Positions 40,601 to 49,342 of a DNA stretch of 64,000 nt are shown one piece after another (position 1 is the first letter of the stretch; each line of letters starts with the position of its first letter). Source of the stretch: an uncultured Anaerolineae bacterium (GTDB lineage: Bacteria > Chloroflexota > Anaerolineae > Aggregatilineales > Phototrophicaceae); assembly GCA_934216615.1 (NCBI GenBank), contig CAKQCB010000009.1, positions 62,001 to 126,000 on the forward strand, in the 5' to 3' direction. A program made the position numbers and the translations under genes. The notes beneath the pieces were generated by a model. That model saw only the letters and a program-made list of their open reading frames with translations, had not been told where the DNA came from and did not search any database.

Positions 40601-42206
40601 TTACGATGTCATGGAGCCGAGTTTCAATATCCGGCAGCAGGGTTGTTTTTGTGGTGGTTTCAAATACCAATTGCAATTCATTCAAATATTGTTGGGTGGT
40701 TTGTTGGGCCACAATACGGCTGTACACAGAGGAAAGCTGTGGCAGAACGCCTTGGATCAAACGCATTTCATCTTCTGAAATAGCCTGTGGCTCTCTCCCC
40801 ATTAGGCTGATCCACGCCATCCAGCGGTTTTCGTACACAATCGGAATAATGACGACCGATTTTGCACCCAAATTCATAATTCCGTCTTTCACCGCCGGAC
40901 TCAGTTCTTGATCCACAGTCAGGTCATTTGAGAATAGAATTTTCCCTTGGAGTGCTTCTTCTAGAGTAATGAAGTTAATCGTCTCTTTCGAGAATGTCAT
41001 CCCCATTAACTGAGGCGTGCCTTCAGCAGTCCATTCCCCCGCGACTTGAAGTTCATTCGTGATGGCAAAATCGTCATTTTCCCATTTTGAAAGCAGAATG
41101 TGATCAATACGCGGGAAGTTAAGGATGCTTTGTAAACTGTTAACAATATCTTGAGCATTCGCCGCAAGGGTGATGGATTGTGATACTTGAAAGAGTGTAT
41201 CTGCTTCTTTACGGGCTTTTTCAGCCGCTTCTGAATACATCTTATTTTCTTGGAATGCTTGCGCGTTTTCGACAGCCACTGCCAACTGAGCGGCCAACGC
41301 CGTGAACACTTCAACGTGGTCGTCATCAAAATAGTTGACGTATTCAGATTGCACGTCCAGCACGCCCAAAACACGATCCCCCAACAAAACGGGAACAGCC
41401 ATTTCGGAACGGGTTTCTGGAAGCAGAGGATTTGGCAAGAAATCTATCTCTAAGGTCGTGTCGTTCGCGATGACGGTTGTCGCCGAACGGGCAGCGCGCG
41501 CCACCAACGAGTGTTCGCGCGAAAGAGCAATACGGTGACCACGAACCTTCATCAAACGTCCCGGTTCGCCTGCACCTGCCGCGAGCAATAATTGGGTGGA
41601 TTCAGTGTCGAAAAGATAAATATGGGCGTGATAAAGAGAGAAGTTATCGCGGGTTAAGTCTACGACTTCTTGCAAGAGTTGTTCAGTATCAAAAATTTGT
41701 GCCGTCGCCACCGATACCTGAGATACGGTCTTCATTTGAAGCGCGCGGTTGAGCAACGCAACGTCGCGTGATTTCTGTTCCGTGATGTCAATGATCATGC
41801 CGTCTAACCACATAATACGGCTTTGATTTTTTACCGCCTGCCCACGCTCATCGACCCAGCGAATGGTGCCGTCAGCATGGATGATGCGATAATTAAATTG
41901 ATAATGTCTATTCTGTTCAATCGCCTTTTCAAGTTCAGCGCTTACCGTCATAACATCATCAGGATGAATAACACTTGCGTATGTACGGACTGAATTTCCG
42001 ATAAAATCGGTTACAGGATAGCCTACTAACGTCTCAATATAATCATTCAGATAAATCATCGTGTACGCTTCATCAAAGCGACAACGATACAATACCCCCG
42101 GTAAACTATTACTTAAAGAAGATTCTTTAAGAGAAGCTTGCTCGTCGCCATTCAAGCCAAGCTCTTGATTGGTTAAGTGATTTGATTGCTTATCCATTGA
42201 TGCCAT
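37680..42206 (-). CDS. giant cytoplasmic PAS/GAF histidine kinase with repeated GAF modules
   Basis: The 1508-residue protein has no membrane helix. Order by reading: PAS with PAC (36-145), GAF-A (163-318), GAF-B (333-500), GAF-C (508-670), GAF-D (680-838), PAS (845-962), PAS (972-1085), GAF-E (1092-1252), a short coiled coil, HisKA and HATPase. The H-box is MSHELRTPLNS with His1291, the N-box NLLSNAIKF is near 1406, the DTGIGI box is near 1438 and the GGTGLGL box is near 1467. GAF-A and GAF-E are near copies (LYHAHIYL, AAGAGE, SREHSLVARAARS, FLPNPLLP), and GAF-C is a more distant copy. AAGGAG precedes the ATG. The ligands are unknown; two receivers lie directly downstream. Confidence 0.93.
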   Translation of the reverse strand: MASMDKQSNHLTNQELGLNGDEQASLKESSLSNSLPGVLYRCRFDEAYTMIYLNDYIETLVGYPVTDFIGNSVRTYASVIHPDDVMTVSAELEKAIEQNRHYQFNYRIIHADGTIRWVDERGQAVKNQSRIMWLDGMIIDITEQKSRDVALLNRALQMKTVSQVSVATAQIFDTEQLLQEVVDLTRDNFSLYHAHIYLFDTESTQLLLAAGAGEPGRLMKVRGHRIALSREHSLVARAARSATTVIANDTTLEIDFLPNPLLPETRSEMAVPVLLGDRVLGVLDVQSEYVNYFDDDHVEVFTALAAQLAVAVENAQAFQENKMYSEAAEKARKEADTLFQVSQSITLAANAQDIVNSLQSILNFPRIDHILLSKWENDDFAITNELQVAGEWTAEGTPQLMGMTFSKETINFITLEEALQGKILFSNDLTVDQELSPAVKDGIMNLGAKSVVIIPIVYENRWMAWISLMGREPQAISEDEMRLIQGVLPQLSSVYSRIVAQQTTQQYLNELQLVFETTTKTTLLPDIETRLHDIVKRTQNTFKLHHTYIYLLSNDNTSLMMNAGIDSNNNYDKPHSHHIEMSNRSSLASYSLQVKRTMVINDMHHEERFLPNPLLPQSVSELAVPIIVNDRMIGVINAHSERANRFLAGDIQVFETLAGQIGALIVNAEQLTHTQRQLLLQESNVQLIEYIQTAKSTESLMENVINLLLINSGMDTGAYFRYNASDRTWRGVAGIGQGVTTEAVRQMSEPEEVFPHAYHAMTTGRMVVVENTRNYPNFPVEYIEELGLKSVLAFPIYVDENIDGVVFLNSIQSPRRFSEEELKILNDMVNRLAEALTRRAINTQVQLYADLVQNMPSGVLVFRLENTNDPRSLRLVATNASATKLLKRDESSLIGRRVYEATPEFEQFNVADVYHQVATTREPAALGEFENLVPNSDTILSLRAFPLPGLAVGVSVEDVTESHKARAVAERADQERFNVLNSIQDAFFATDGTGNFTFINKPAEKILRKSAEELLGTPILETNTLNINTDSVQEVYSAHEVGEIPRFRAYLDYLDTWYDVIVYQTHDGGVSIFYRDVNTEVLNEKALEQRASEMETVAELATSVTSILDVDELLQRVSDLTKERFNLYHAHIYLYDEKSQQLVLAAGAGEAGAIMKERGHQIALSREHSLVARAARSRAGVRANDVSKEPDFLPNPLLPATRSEMAIPMVIGDQLLGVLDIQSDIPDRFTELDVQINMTMASQIAVVVQNSRQVSYMLQQAEERAEQDRATAERLREVDRLKSQFLANMSHELRTPLNSIIGYSEILLDGDDGELSDDAVEDISTIFKSGNHLLEIINDILDLAKIESGQMRIERQETDFMKILRDSVQAATILAEEKSVDLRVVEASPISVVYGDAIRIRQILMNLLSNAIKFTEGGAVTLTYGQVKPSEVYVSVKDTGIGISQEHLSVIFEQFSQVDGSATRRAGGTGLGLTITRYLVHLQGGEITVESQLGEGSTFTFTLPTSPA

Positions 42207-42401
42207 GTTTTCTCCTTACGATGCCTTCGATGCCTTGCGATAAGCAAGATAATTCCATTTGATTCATAGAAAAGTTAAATAAAAATTTGCATATCTTTCA
42301 TAATCAACTTTTATTCTATTCAAGAATAACAAAAAATTAATGAAGAAATATTCAGGGGTTCTAAAAAGTCAGAGGTTGCCGCTTAAAGTAGCCATAAATT
42401 C

Positions 42402-45092
42402 TCATGAGCTTGGTTCGATATTAAGCATATCCATTAAGACGCTGAAATTCGTATGATTCTCAAGTACCAAACGTTGGTTTGTAATCGGGTCATATAAACC
42501 CACAATAAGCTGTACGGTTTCACGCCTTGCCATCGAATTAAAAGGTATCCAATGCTCATCTAAGATATATTCGTTCAAATGCCATCCGGTGGTTGGGCGG
42601 GCATTGTTCGCAGGCACGAGATCGCTTTGACCGACCACTTGCCCCTCAGCATTGATCAACTGTACAAACACCGTATAACTGATCGTCGAGGGCATCTCCA
42701 ACGCTTGCCAAAGCAACGTGAGCTGAACGCCCTCGCCCCCTTCAGGAGCCACAAGGGTGTAGCCGACTAAATCGCCCACTTCTGGAAATCCCACCTGAAC
42801 TGCTTGTTCCATCTCAGGGCGTTCCAGTTGTAAAGGCAGCGATTCGACTTGAAAACTCGTCAGAACTTCGCCTGTCCCCAAACGGATTTGATACGTTCCC
42901 CCATCGGCATCGACGGGGATTTGTATGCGTCGCCATTCCAAATGACGGTCATCATCAATGGCGGGTGATGCAGGTAGGACTTCTACGAGGGGCGTGGCTT
43001 CATCTTGGCGCGCCAACTGGAGGCTGGGTAACGTTCCCCTTCCCTGCCAGAGCAACGTAAGATCAACAAAGCTACCGTTAGCAATATTCTCGAAGTTTGT
43101 CGGCGCAGTGCTATACCCAACCAAATTCAATTCAGGGTTGATCTGCCAGTTCACAAGTTGATCTACCGATGGAGCGCGTGTGACGGATGTCCAATCTGAA
43201 TCGGTCACTGTCCATGTCCCTACCTGTAAATCTCGTCCTGAAACTGTCACATCACGGTTTTGAGGAACAAGACCAGAAGGTTCGGATGTTTCATCATAGA
43301 TGCGCAGGTAAATCGTGTATTCCCCTGCTGGCGTGCCCATAGGTAAGCGTATCAAAGGATAGGCGGTAAGGGTTTCCCCCACAGAAACTTGGGAAGTCAA
43401 CTGCTGATCCGCCTGTGCAAAAATAGCGTCGGCTCGGGCAATCTCCATATTGAGATCATTCCGCACGCTGATAAGGGCTTTTAAGTCGAACGACGTGTTG
43501 GAGAGCAGTTCAATCGTGATCGGCAAGCACAAGGCTTGATTGCCCGAAACTGTCGGGATATCCGCGATTTCTTGAACGCGGATCAGATCAACGCCTTGAG
43601 CGTCAAATACCCATGATGCAGGGCGAAAGATCGGGGTTTGTAGAGAAGGTGAACGAAATAAATTATCCGTCATCCCATGTATGGTAAAGGTTTCAGGTTC
43701 GTTGAGCGTGCCATTCCCCAACAGACAGCTTAACATGCCACGATAATCCGCCCGTTGGGTATACCAAACATTGGCAGAGACATCACCACTGGTGGGAAGC
43801 AGAGGCAAGATGGCATCTAAATCTTCCCCTTCCGGCAGGGTGATTCGCTGAGCATGTACGTCGAAACGATCCCAATAATAAGCAAATTCGTAACGGTCTG
43901 CGTATGACCACATCAGTACAGAATCTTCAGCGGTCAGGTTTTCGGCATAATACGCCGTCATCCTTCGTGCATCATCATGACGGTAGGGAGCATCAGTATT
44001 CAGAAAAAGATTGAACAGGAACATTCCCGCAAAAACCAGCGTGACTGTGCCGACTAACCGCACATCACGAAAACGGGAACTGCTGAGGCCAAAGATCAGC
44101 GCAAGCATTGGGGAAAACGCGACCAAATAGCGAATATGCACATCATTTTGGAGCGCCGCTAAACCGAGGATCATCCCCAACAACAACACCCCAAAATGAA
44201 CTAACAGCCAGCGTACCCGTCCGTTACGATGATGGATCATCAACACAAAGACGGCCAACGCAATGATCGGCACCCATGCCCATTCATCGGTGATGCGGAT
44301 GCGTTCCCATGGGGTCTGCCATAAACCGCGCCAAAAGTTGTAGAAGTATGTTGGAGAGAGGTCAAGCGTAGAGGCAACCGCGTTATTTGCGGACGTCAAA
44401 TTGAGAAAACGATTGATGAAATACGGCATCCACAACACGACCACAACGGCCTGTGAAAGCATCCATCTACCAAATGGAAATGGATGCGCTTTTTGCCGAA
44501 ATATCCACGCTAAAACCGAAACACAGTTCACCCAAATTATAAAAATTGGCCCTGTGTTATGGCTATAAAGCAGAATAAGCTCTGAACCTATGAGAAAGAG
44601 CCATGTTTTAAGATCGGCATCTCCATCTAATATGTGATGCCACGCGCTCAGTAACAGCAGACATATCAAAGCAAGATAAGAGTACATGCGCGCTTCTTGC
44701 CCTGACCACCAAAAGAGGGGCATTAGCGCCAGAAATAAAGAAGCGAGAATCCCTGCTCTATCCCCAGACCAGCGCTTCGCCAGCCGAAATACCAACGCCA
44801 AACACAAGAGATTGCAGAACAATGAAAAGAGACGTAGTGCAAATTCACTATCGCCCAACAGTTGCGAGTGAAGGTAAATCAACCCATAATACAGAGGGGG
44901 GTTTGTCGCATCGCTGTTCAGTGCATCGATAAACGTGGGTTGGGAAGTCGCAAACGCCGACCATCCCTCATCAAACCAAATACTTTGTGTGCCAATATGA
45001 AATACACCGACGGCCATCAACCAGAGGGCGATACCGACCCACAACCCGCCTGTTTTAAACGTTGATGTCCGCTGTAAAGAAGCCAAAAGCAT
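42402..45092 (-). CDS. GT39-like membrane glycosyltransferase with C-terminal beta domains
   Basis: The N-terminal half has about ten membrane helices and the typical first periplasmic loop SIWFDEGWSAFA (the Asp-Glu pair of PMT/ArnT-like GT-C enzymes), then NPPLYYGLIYLH and GQEARMYSYLAL. From about residue 430 onward the protein becomes a soluble part made of beta-rich repeats with Thr/Pro-poor linkers (LLSNTSFDLKALI..., LTLLWQALEMPS), likely outside. By family it transfers a sugar from a polyprenyl phosphate to a protein or lipid; the donor and acceptor are unknown. AAAAGGG stands directly before the ATG at 45092, unusually close. The gene is monocistronic. Confidence 0.85.
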   Translation of the reverse strand: MLLASLQRTSTFKTGGLWVGIALWLMAVGVFHIGTQSIWFDEGWSAFATSQPTFIDALNSDATNPPLYYGLIYLHSQLLGDSEFALRLFSLFCNLLCLALVFRLAKRWSGDRAGILASLFLALMPLFWWSGQEARMYSYLALICLLLLSAWHHILDGDADLKTWLFLIGSELILLYSHNTGPIFIIWVNCVSVLAWIFRQKAHPFPFGRWMLSQAVVVVLWMPYFINRFLNLTSANNAVASTLDLSPTYFYNFWRGLWQTPWERIRITDEWAWVPIIALAVFVLMIHHRNGRVRWLLVHFGVLLLGMILGLAALQNDVHIRYLVAFSPMLALIFGLSSSRFRDVRLVGTVTLVFAGMFLFNLFLNTDAPYRHDDARRMTAYYAENLTAEDSVLMWSYADRYEFAYYWDRFDVHAQRITLPEGEDLDAILPLLPTSGDVSANVWYTQRADYRGMLSCLLGNGTLNEPETFTIHGMTDNLFRSPSLQTPIFRPASWVFDAQGVDLIRVQEIADIPTVSGNQALCLPITIELLSNTSFDLKALISVRNDLNMEIARADAIFAQADQQLTSQVSVGETLTAYPLIRLPMGTPAGEYTIYLRIYDETSEPSGLVPQNRDVTVSGRDLQVGTWTVTDSDWTSVTRAPSVDQLVNWQINPELNLVGYSTAPTNFENIANGSFVDLTLLWQGRGTLPSLQLARQDEATPLVEVLPASPAIDDDRHLEWRRIQIPVDADGGTYQIRLGTGEVLTSFQVESLPLQLERPEMEQAVQVGFPEVGDLVGYTLVAPEGGEGVQLTLLWQALEMPSTISYTVFVQLINAEGQVVGQSDLVPANNARPTTGWHLNEYILDEHWIPFNSMARRETVQLIVGLYDPITNQRLVLENHTNFSVLMDMLNIEPSS

Positions 45093-45230
45093 CCCTTTTA
45101 CGATGGTGCCGATACGGTGTTAGAAAAATTCATAACAAATTCATATTAGATTTTACTCATTTTATGAGCGAAGTTTTTTCAGTCCCGCACATTTCTAATG
45201 AGTATTCGCCTTGAATTAAGACACAATGTA

Positions 45231-45260
45231 TTGCGTAGAGTAACAAAAACGCATTAGAAT
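45231..45260 (+). promoter_or_regulatory. possible promoter of the FHA gene
   Basis: TTGCGT (45231-45236), 18 bp, TAGAAT (45255-45260), 50 bases before the ATG at 45310. The match is moderate. Confidence 0.3.
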
Positions 45261-45309
45261 ATGAACGATAATTAGTAAAATGACAGTTTATAAATAATGA
45301 TTGACCACA

Positions 45310-46008
45310 ATGCAATCAAATAATTCTCAAAATCCAAAAAATATACAACAAGGTCATTCAAGTTCATCCACAGAGCGTGAAACGGATGACCAACATATTA
45401 CAGCACCCTTCAAAACGTCAGAAAACCTAATGGCAAAACAAAATTCTTGCCCTGTCTGTAAAAAAACAAATCGTGTCGGTGTGCTCATTTGCGAATCTTG
45501 CGGTGCCAATCTTGTCATCGGAAGCGCAGTCGTGATTGGCACGCGCCAAATCTCATCCAACGGCACTGGGCCTCTGGTGAATAAAGTCCGCCGTACAGGG
45601 GAGCATGAACGTGTTGTAGAAGTTTCTGCCCTTTCCAACTCTGCGCAAATGTTCACCGCAGCAATGCTCTTGCGCTTAGAAATTGAAGGCACAGAAACAC
45701 CTATTTTAGTGCATCCCAAATCAGAAACATCGCTCGGTAGACGTGACCCTGCGGCTGGAAATATGCCAGACGTTGATCTGACCGCGTATGCCGCCTACCG
45801 CCTTGGGGTAAGCCGTAAACATGCGATTCTACGTCAAAAAGAAGATCGGCTAGAAATTTACGATCTTGGAAGCAGTAACGGCACCACCGTCAACGGCCTG
45901 CGCCTGTTACCTCATCGGCCTCAATTACTCCGTGACGGTGATGAACTCGCGCTCGGCAAGATGAACATCCGTATTTCTTTCCAACAACCCCTGCGACGCA
46001 CCCCCTAA
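45310..46008 (+). CDS. zinc-ribbon and FHA domain protein
   Basis: A polar N-terminal tail (Gln/Ser/Asn-rich) leads to a zinc ribbon, CPVCKK...CESCG (residues about 45-65). The C-terminal FHA domain has the strand SLGRR, the phosphothreonine-binding SRKHA, and SSNGTTVNG. It should read out phosphothreonine marks, so a Ser/Thr kinase is expected elsewhere in the genome; none is in the window. The TTG at 45301 (just upstream) and the ATG at 45310 are both possible, and neither has a clear ribosome binding site. It ends at a hairpin shared with the convergent neighbour. Confidence 0.9.
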   Translation: MQSNNSQNPKNIQQGHSSSSTERETDDQHITAPFKTSENLMAKQNSCPVCKKTNRVGVLICESCGANLVIGSAVVIGTRQISSNGTGPLVNKVRRTGEHERVVEVSALSNSAQMFTAAMLLRLEIEGTETPILVHPKSETSLGRRDPAAGNMPDVDLTAYAAYRLGVSRKHAILRQKEDRLEIYDLGSSNGTTVNGLRLLPHRPQLLRDGDELALGKMNIRISFQQPLRRTP

Positions 46009-46010
46009 GC

Positions 46011-46045
46011 CTATCCCATTACTGACGTAATGGGATAGTTCTTGT
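46011..46045 (+). terminator. terminator of the FHA gene, inside the convergent gene
   Basis: A 12-bp perfect stem (46011-46022 with 46027-46038, loop TGAC) is followed by TTCTTGT on the plus strand. Its right arm codes for the last residues of the minus-strand gene whose stop is at 46019-46021. Confidence 0.8.
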
Positions 46046-47443
46046 ATCAGCCAAAATCAAATGGGTTTCTTGTGTTTCCACATCATAAAGATACACCCCA
46101 CGCGCAATTTCACCTGTCGGTCTTAACTGGTTGAGCAAAACATCCCCCGTATAAGTCAGCGTGCCGTAGGTAAAAGGCTCAGAAATAGCGTGAAAATCTC
46201 CATCCACAAAAACATTAAATATCTCGTAATTGGCGGTCACCATAAAGCCGATATCTGATTGCGTGAAGTCTGTTCCCATAAGCCGCAAGCGTTCAATCGT
46301 TTCTTCAGCAAGAACTTCCTCCGATTGCATATCCCATACAGTATAGGCATCCTCAGTTTGGTTTGTATGCGTCGCCATCAAATAACGCCCATCGTCAGAT
46401 AAAGCGGTCGCGATCATGGTATTTTGGATTGGGTCCCAGACGCCTAATAATTCAGCGTCCCCGCCTGCATGGATGACCCACACATCACGATCATCTAAGA
46501 CGAGTAAACGCATCGGCAAAGTTTCCGTTGCTTCGTATACAGTGAGCGGAATCACGTTACCGCTGCTTCGGGGTAAGATGAACTCGGTAGATTCAGCTTC
46601 GCCAAAATGCGACACTTGAATAGAGCAATTTTCAGAACAGTTCATCGGAAATAAGGCGTAAAACATGGGGGATTTTTCCACGATACGCGCATTAAACAGC
46701 AATTCACTTTCAGCGGTGACTTGGGCAATCGTTTCGATAGTGCCCGACACGTCAGCCGTTGAAAATATCAACATAGGTGATTCTGAGGTGCGGATTGTTA
46801 ATAGAAAATCATCCCCATACGCCCCGACACTCACAGCCCGAGTATCTTCAGGGAAAGTGAAAAGATCGCGGGTTTCACCACTTGCTAAATCAATTTCAGT
46901 CGCAACGAGACTTGTTTCATCGGCATCTGTCGTATCAACCCGAACATAGCGGACAGTTGACCCATCTTCTGAAAACACAGCACTCTGCATATAGGCAGTT
47001 GGCAGAGAGTGAGCGGTTAAATTCGCATGGTCGATCAGTAAGAGTGGCCGAGTGATAAACCCGTTGATCTGGTTAAATTGAGGGGAATTTAACAAGCTGA
47101 AGTCTTCTGTCCCGTCTAAATAAATAAACGTGCTTTGCACCTCTGCATCCAGCGTGACGGGGGTCATAGTATCCGCCGTTAAAGCATAGATTTCAAGCTC
47201 AGAATCGTCTGTAAAAACCATCGCTTGTGAAGGCGAAATGCGCCATCCATTTTCTGGTAACGGCATTTCTGTGCCGATGATTTGGCTGTTCCCTTCAAGG
47301 TCAAATGCGGTGTACGTCCTTTCGAGATCATCGTAAGCCCAATACCACAGATGATCAGGATCATCTTGCGCAAAAAGCACTGGAGCGCTTACCATCATGA
47401 GGCAACCCACAATTACGATAGAACGCGTCAAAAATTTAAACAT
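46019..47443 (-). CDS. secreted propeller-like protein of unknown function
   Basis: A signal peptide (MFKFLTRSIVIVGCLMMVSAPVLFAQ) is followed by about 450 residues with repeated short beta patterns such as 'FSEDGSTVRYVRVD', 'LSDDGRYLMATHT' and 'VWDMQSEEVLAEE'. They resemble TolB/WD40-like propeller blades, although no blade is exact. The C-terminus is TRTIPLRQ. It is a single gene and its 3' end is part of the terminator of the FHA gene. No enzyme motif was seen, and the function is unknown. Confidence 0.75.
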   Translation of the reverse strand: MFKFLTRSIVIVGCLMMVSAPVLFAQDDPDHLWYWAYDDLERTYTAFDLEGNSQIIGTEMPLPENGWRISPSQAMVFTDDSELEIYALTADTMTPVTLDAEVQSTFIYLDGTEDFSLLNSPQFNQINGFITRPLLLIDHANLTAHSLPTAYMQSAVFSEDGSTVRYVRVDTTDADETSLVATEIDLASGETRDLFTFPEDTRAVSVGAYGDDFLLTIRTSESPMLIFSTADVSGTIETIAQVTAESELLFNARIVEKSPMFYALFPMNCSENCSIQVSHFGEAESTEFILPRSSGNVIPLTVYEATETLPMRLLVLDDRDVWVIHAGGDAELLGVWDPIQNTMIATALSDDGRYLMATHTNQTEDAYTVWDMQSEEVLAEETIERLRLMGTDFTQSDIGFMVTANYEIFNVFVDGDFHAISEPFTYGTLTYTGDVLLNQLRPTGEIARGVYLYDVETQETHLILADTRTIPLRQ

Positions 47444-47532
47444 TGAAGCTATCCGTAATCTAAGTTTGAAGATAATAAAGTTTTAGTGGATTTGCGTCAT
47501 TGTTGCAAGACACATTACGAAGATAGAAAATA

Positions 47533-47558
47533 AAAATACCTGTTTCAGCAGGTATTTT
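47533..47558 (-). terminator. terminator of the Roadblock gene
   Basis: A 10-bp perfect stem (47533-47542 with 47549-47558, loop TTTCAG) runs into TATTTTTATTTTC on the minus strand. On the plus strand it is followed by CACAT, so it serves the minus strand. Confidence 0.85.
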
Positions 47559-47588
47559 CACATATTCAACTCGATGATTGCACCGAAG

Positions 47589-47987
47589 CTACTGGCCTAA
47601 AATCTCGGTGACTTCTTGCGCGGCTCGTTTTGCGGCATACAGCACATGGCTTAAACGCGCCCCTTTTTCGACCAGTACAGCGAGTGAGGCACGTCCGGCG
47701 GGAAAGACCACCATCACCCCATCTTCACCTTCCATCAAAAGGCGCTCTAACTCACCTTGCGCTAAACGGCGTAAGGTACGCTCTGCCAGCGCAATTAACG
47801 TAGCAGACATCGCCGCGACTTGGGGGTTACTCGTCGGGTTTTCAAGGGGATCATCATCCCCTGAAGGATAAGCCGCTACCAATAAACCATCGATATTTAC
47901 AATCACTGAAGCCTTTACGCCATCCACTGCAATGTGGAGTTTCTTTAGCGCACGTTCAAGGGTTTCACTGCGATATTCTTGCGTCAT
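47589..47987 (-). CDS. Roadblock/LC7 domain protein (MglB-like)
   Basis: The 132-residue protein is a single Roadblock domain: LERALKKLHIAVDGVKASVIVNIDGLLVAAY, then the NPQVAAMSATLIALAERTLRRLAQGELERLLMEGEDGVMVV helix-strand unit, and AVLVEKGARL. Such proteins act as GTPase-activating partners of Ras-like MglA GTPases in polarity or motility. No MglA gene is in the window. It lies 115 bases after trmD on the same strand, and the two may share a transcript. Confidence 0.9.
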   Translation of the reverse strand: MTQEYRSETLERALKKLHIAVDGVKASVIVNIDGLLVAAYPSGDDDPLENPTSNPQVAAMSATLIALAERTLRRLAQGELERLLMEGEDGVMVVFPAGRASLAVLVEKGARLSHVLYAAKRAAQEVTEILGQ

Positions 47988-48101
47988 GCTGATATCTCAA
48001 TCTCACGCATGGATTATTCTCAAAGGTTAAACACGGATGCATGGCAGTATACCGAAGAATTGCAGATCACTCAACGTGACTTATTTCACGAACCGATGGA
48101 T

Positions 48102-48872
48102 TTACGCCATTTCGCGGTGTGCCCGTTCTAAAGCATCTTCATCCGCCAATTGGGCTAAGAAATAGACGTCTTCAGCCTCTAGTTTTTGTTTCATCAATAA
48201 ATCTGGCCGATGTTTCCACGTGCGTCGTAAGCCTTCTTGTCGTCGCCAGCGGACGATTTGTGCGTGGTTGCCTTCTAATAAAATATCTGGCACCTGTAAC
48301 CCGCGAAATTCAGGGGGACGGGTGTAATGCGGGCCTTCTAAAATGCCGTCGGCATGGCTGTCGCGGTCAGCCGCGCCTTCTGAACCCAACACACCGGGGA
48401 TATGCCGAATCACCGCATCAATGATGACCATAGAGGCCAGCTCACCGCCGGTCAGCACATAATCACCAATGCTGATCTCATCCGTGACGACTAAATCGCG
48501 CACACGGTCATCAATGCCTTCGTAGTGACCACATAATAAGATGATCTGTTCATGTTGGGAAAGTTCAACGGCGATTTCATGCGAGAAAACGCGCCCTTGT
48601 GGGGTCATCATAATGACAGGGATAGGTTTTTCAGCGTGAGATTGGCTCAAGACATCTTCAACGGCGCGGGTCACGACATCGACACGCATCACCATGCCAC
48701 CCCCACCACCATACGGCATATCATCGACCGATTTATGACGATTCTGAGAATAATCCCGTAAATTGTGCAGATGCAGGTCTAATAATTGTCGGTCGCGCGC
48801 CTTCCATGCCATGCTTTGGGTCATCGGGCCTTCAAACATTTCTGGAAACAGGGTTAATACGTCTATCCGCAT
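48102..48872 (-). CDS. trmD: tRNA (guanine-N1-)-methyltransferase TrmD
   Basis: The enzyme uses S-adenosylmethionine to methylate G37 next to the anticodon, preventing frameshifts. Features: start [30 protein letters not shown], the knot region [26 protein letters not shown] and the C-terminal [18 protein letters not shown]. It is not next to rpsP, rimM or rplS, with which it is often found. The tRNA-Leu(CAA) gene lies 4.6 kb away. The ribosome binding site is weak (GAAAGAAAG). Confidence 0.97.
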   Translation of the reverse strand: MRIDVLTLFPEMFEGPMTQSMAWKARDRQLLDLHLHNLRDYSQNRHKSVDDMPYGGGGGMVMRVDVVTRAVEDVLSQSHAEKPIPVIMMTPQGRVFSHEIAVELSQHEQIILLCGHYEGIDDRVRDLVVTDEISIGDYVLTGGELASMVIIDAVIRHIPGVLGSEGAADRDSHADGILEGPHYTRPPEFRGLQVPDILLEGNHAQIVRWRRQEGLRRTWKHRPDLLMKQKLEAEDVYFLAQLADEDALERAHREMA

Positions 48873-48985
48873 AGAAATTCACTTTCTTTCAGAAAACCAG
48901 CACTGATTCTAGCTTGCACAGCGTGACTATCAACCGCATAATTTAAACACCGAGTAATGAGAAGGTGTTCTAAGGATACCAAACG

Positions 48986-49342
48986 ATGACGACACCCCAA
49001 TATCAAGTTTGGGTACATACAGGCAGTCAACCTCTTGCTGGAACCGATTCCAATGTGTATATCATGCTCTATGGAACGCAGGGTAGAACAGATTGGATTT
49101 TGCTTCCCGCCGAAGATGCGTTTGCGTTTGAAGAAAATGCCGTCGATAAATTCTTGCTGGACTTGCCAGATTTAGGCGACCCCACCCGCGTGTGTCTTTC
49201 GCATGATGAAAGTGTGGACAGCGGTTGGTATGTCAACAATGTTCGCATTGAAGGCAGCGACGGGCGAACATGGACGTTCACCTTCAACTCTTGGATCGGT
49301 GAAGAAGAAGCAGGGCGACGTGTGGTATGCGCCGATGTCTAA
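48986..49342 (+). CDS. PLAT/LH2 domain protein
   Basis: The whole 118-residue protein is one PLAT (lipoxygenase homology) beta-sandwich: YQVWVHTGSQPLAGTDSNVYIMLYG, LLPAEDAFAFEENAVDKFLLDLPDLG, ICLSHDE-like VCLSHDESVDSGWYVNNVRI, and W at the end in FNSWIGEEE. Such domains bind lipid or protein partners. There is no signal peptide. It heads a four-gene unit with lipoproteins, and its 3' end overlaps the next gene. AAGGA lies about 11 bases upstream. Confidence 0.88.
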   Translation: MTTPQYQVWVHTGSQPLAGTDSNVYIMLYGTQGRTDWILLPAEDAFAFEENAVDKFLLDLPDLGDPTRVCLSHDESVDSGWYVNNVRIEGSDGRTWTFTFNSWIGEEEAGRRVVCADV

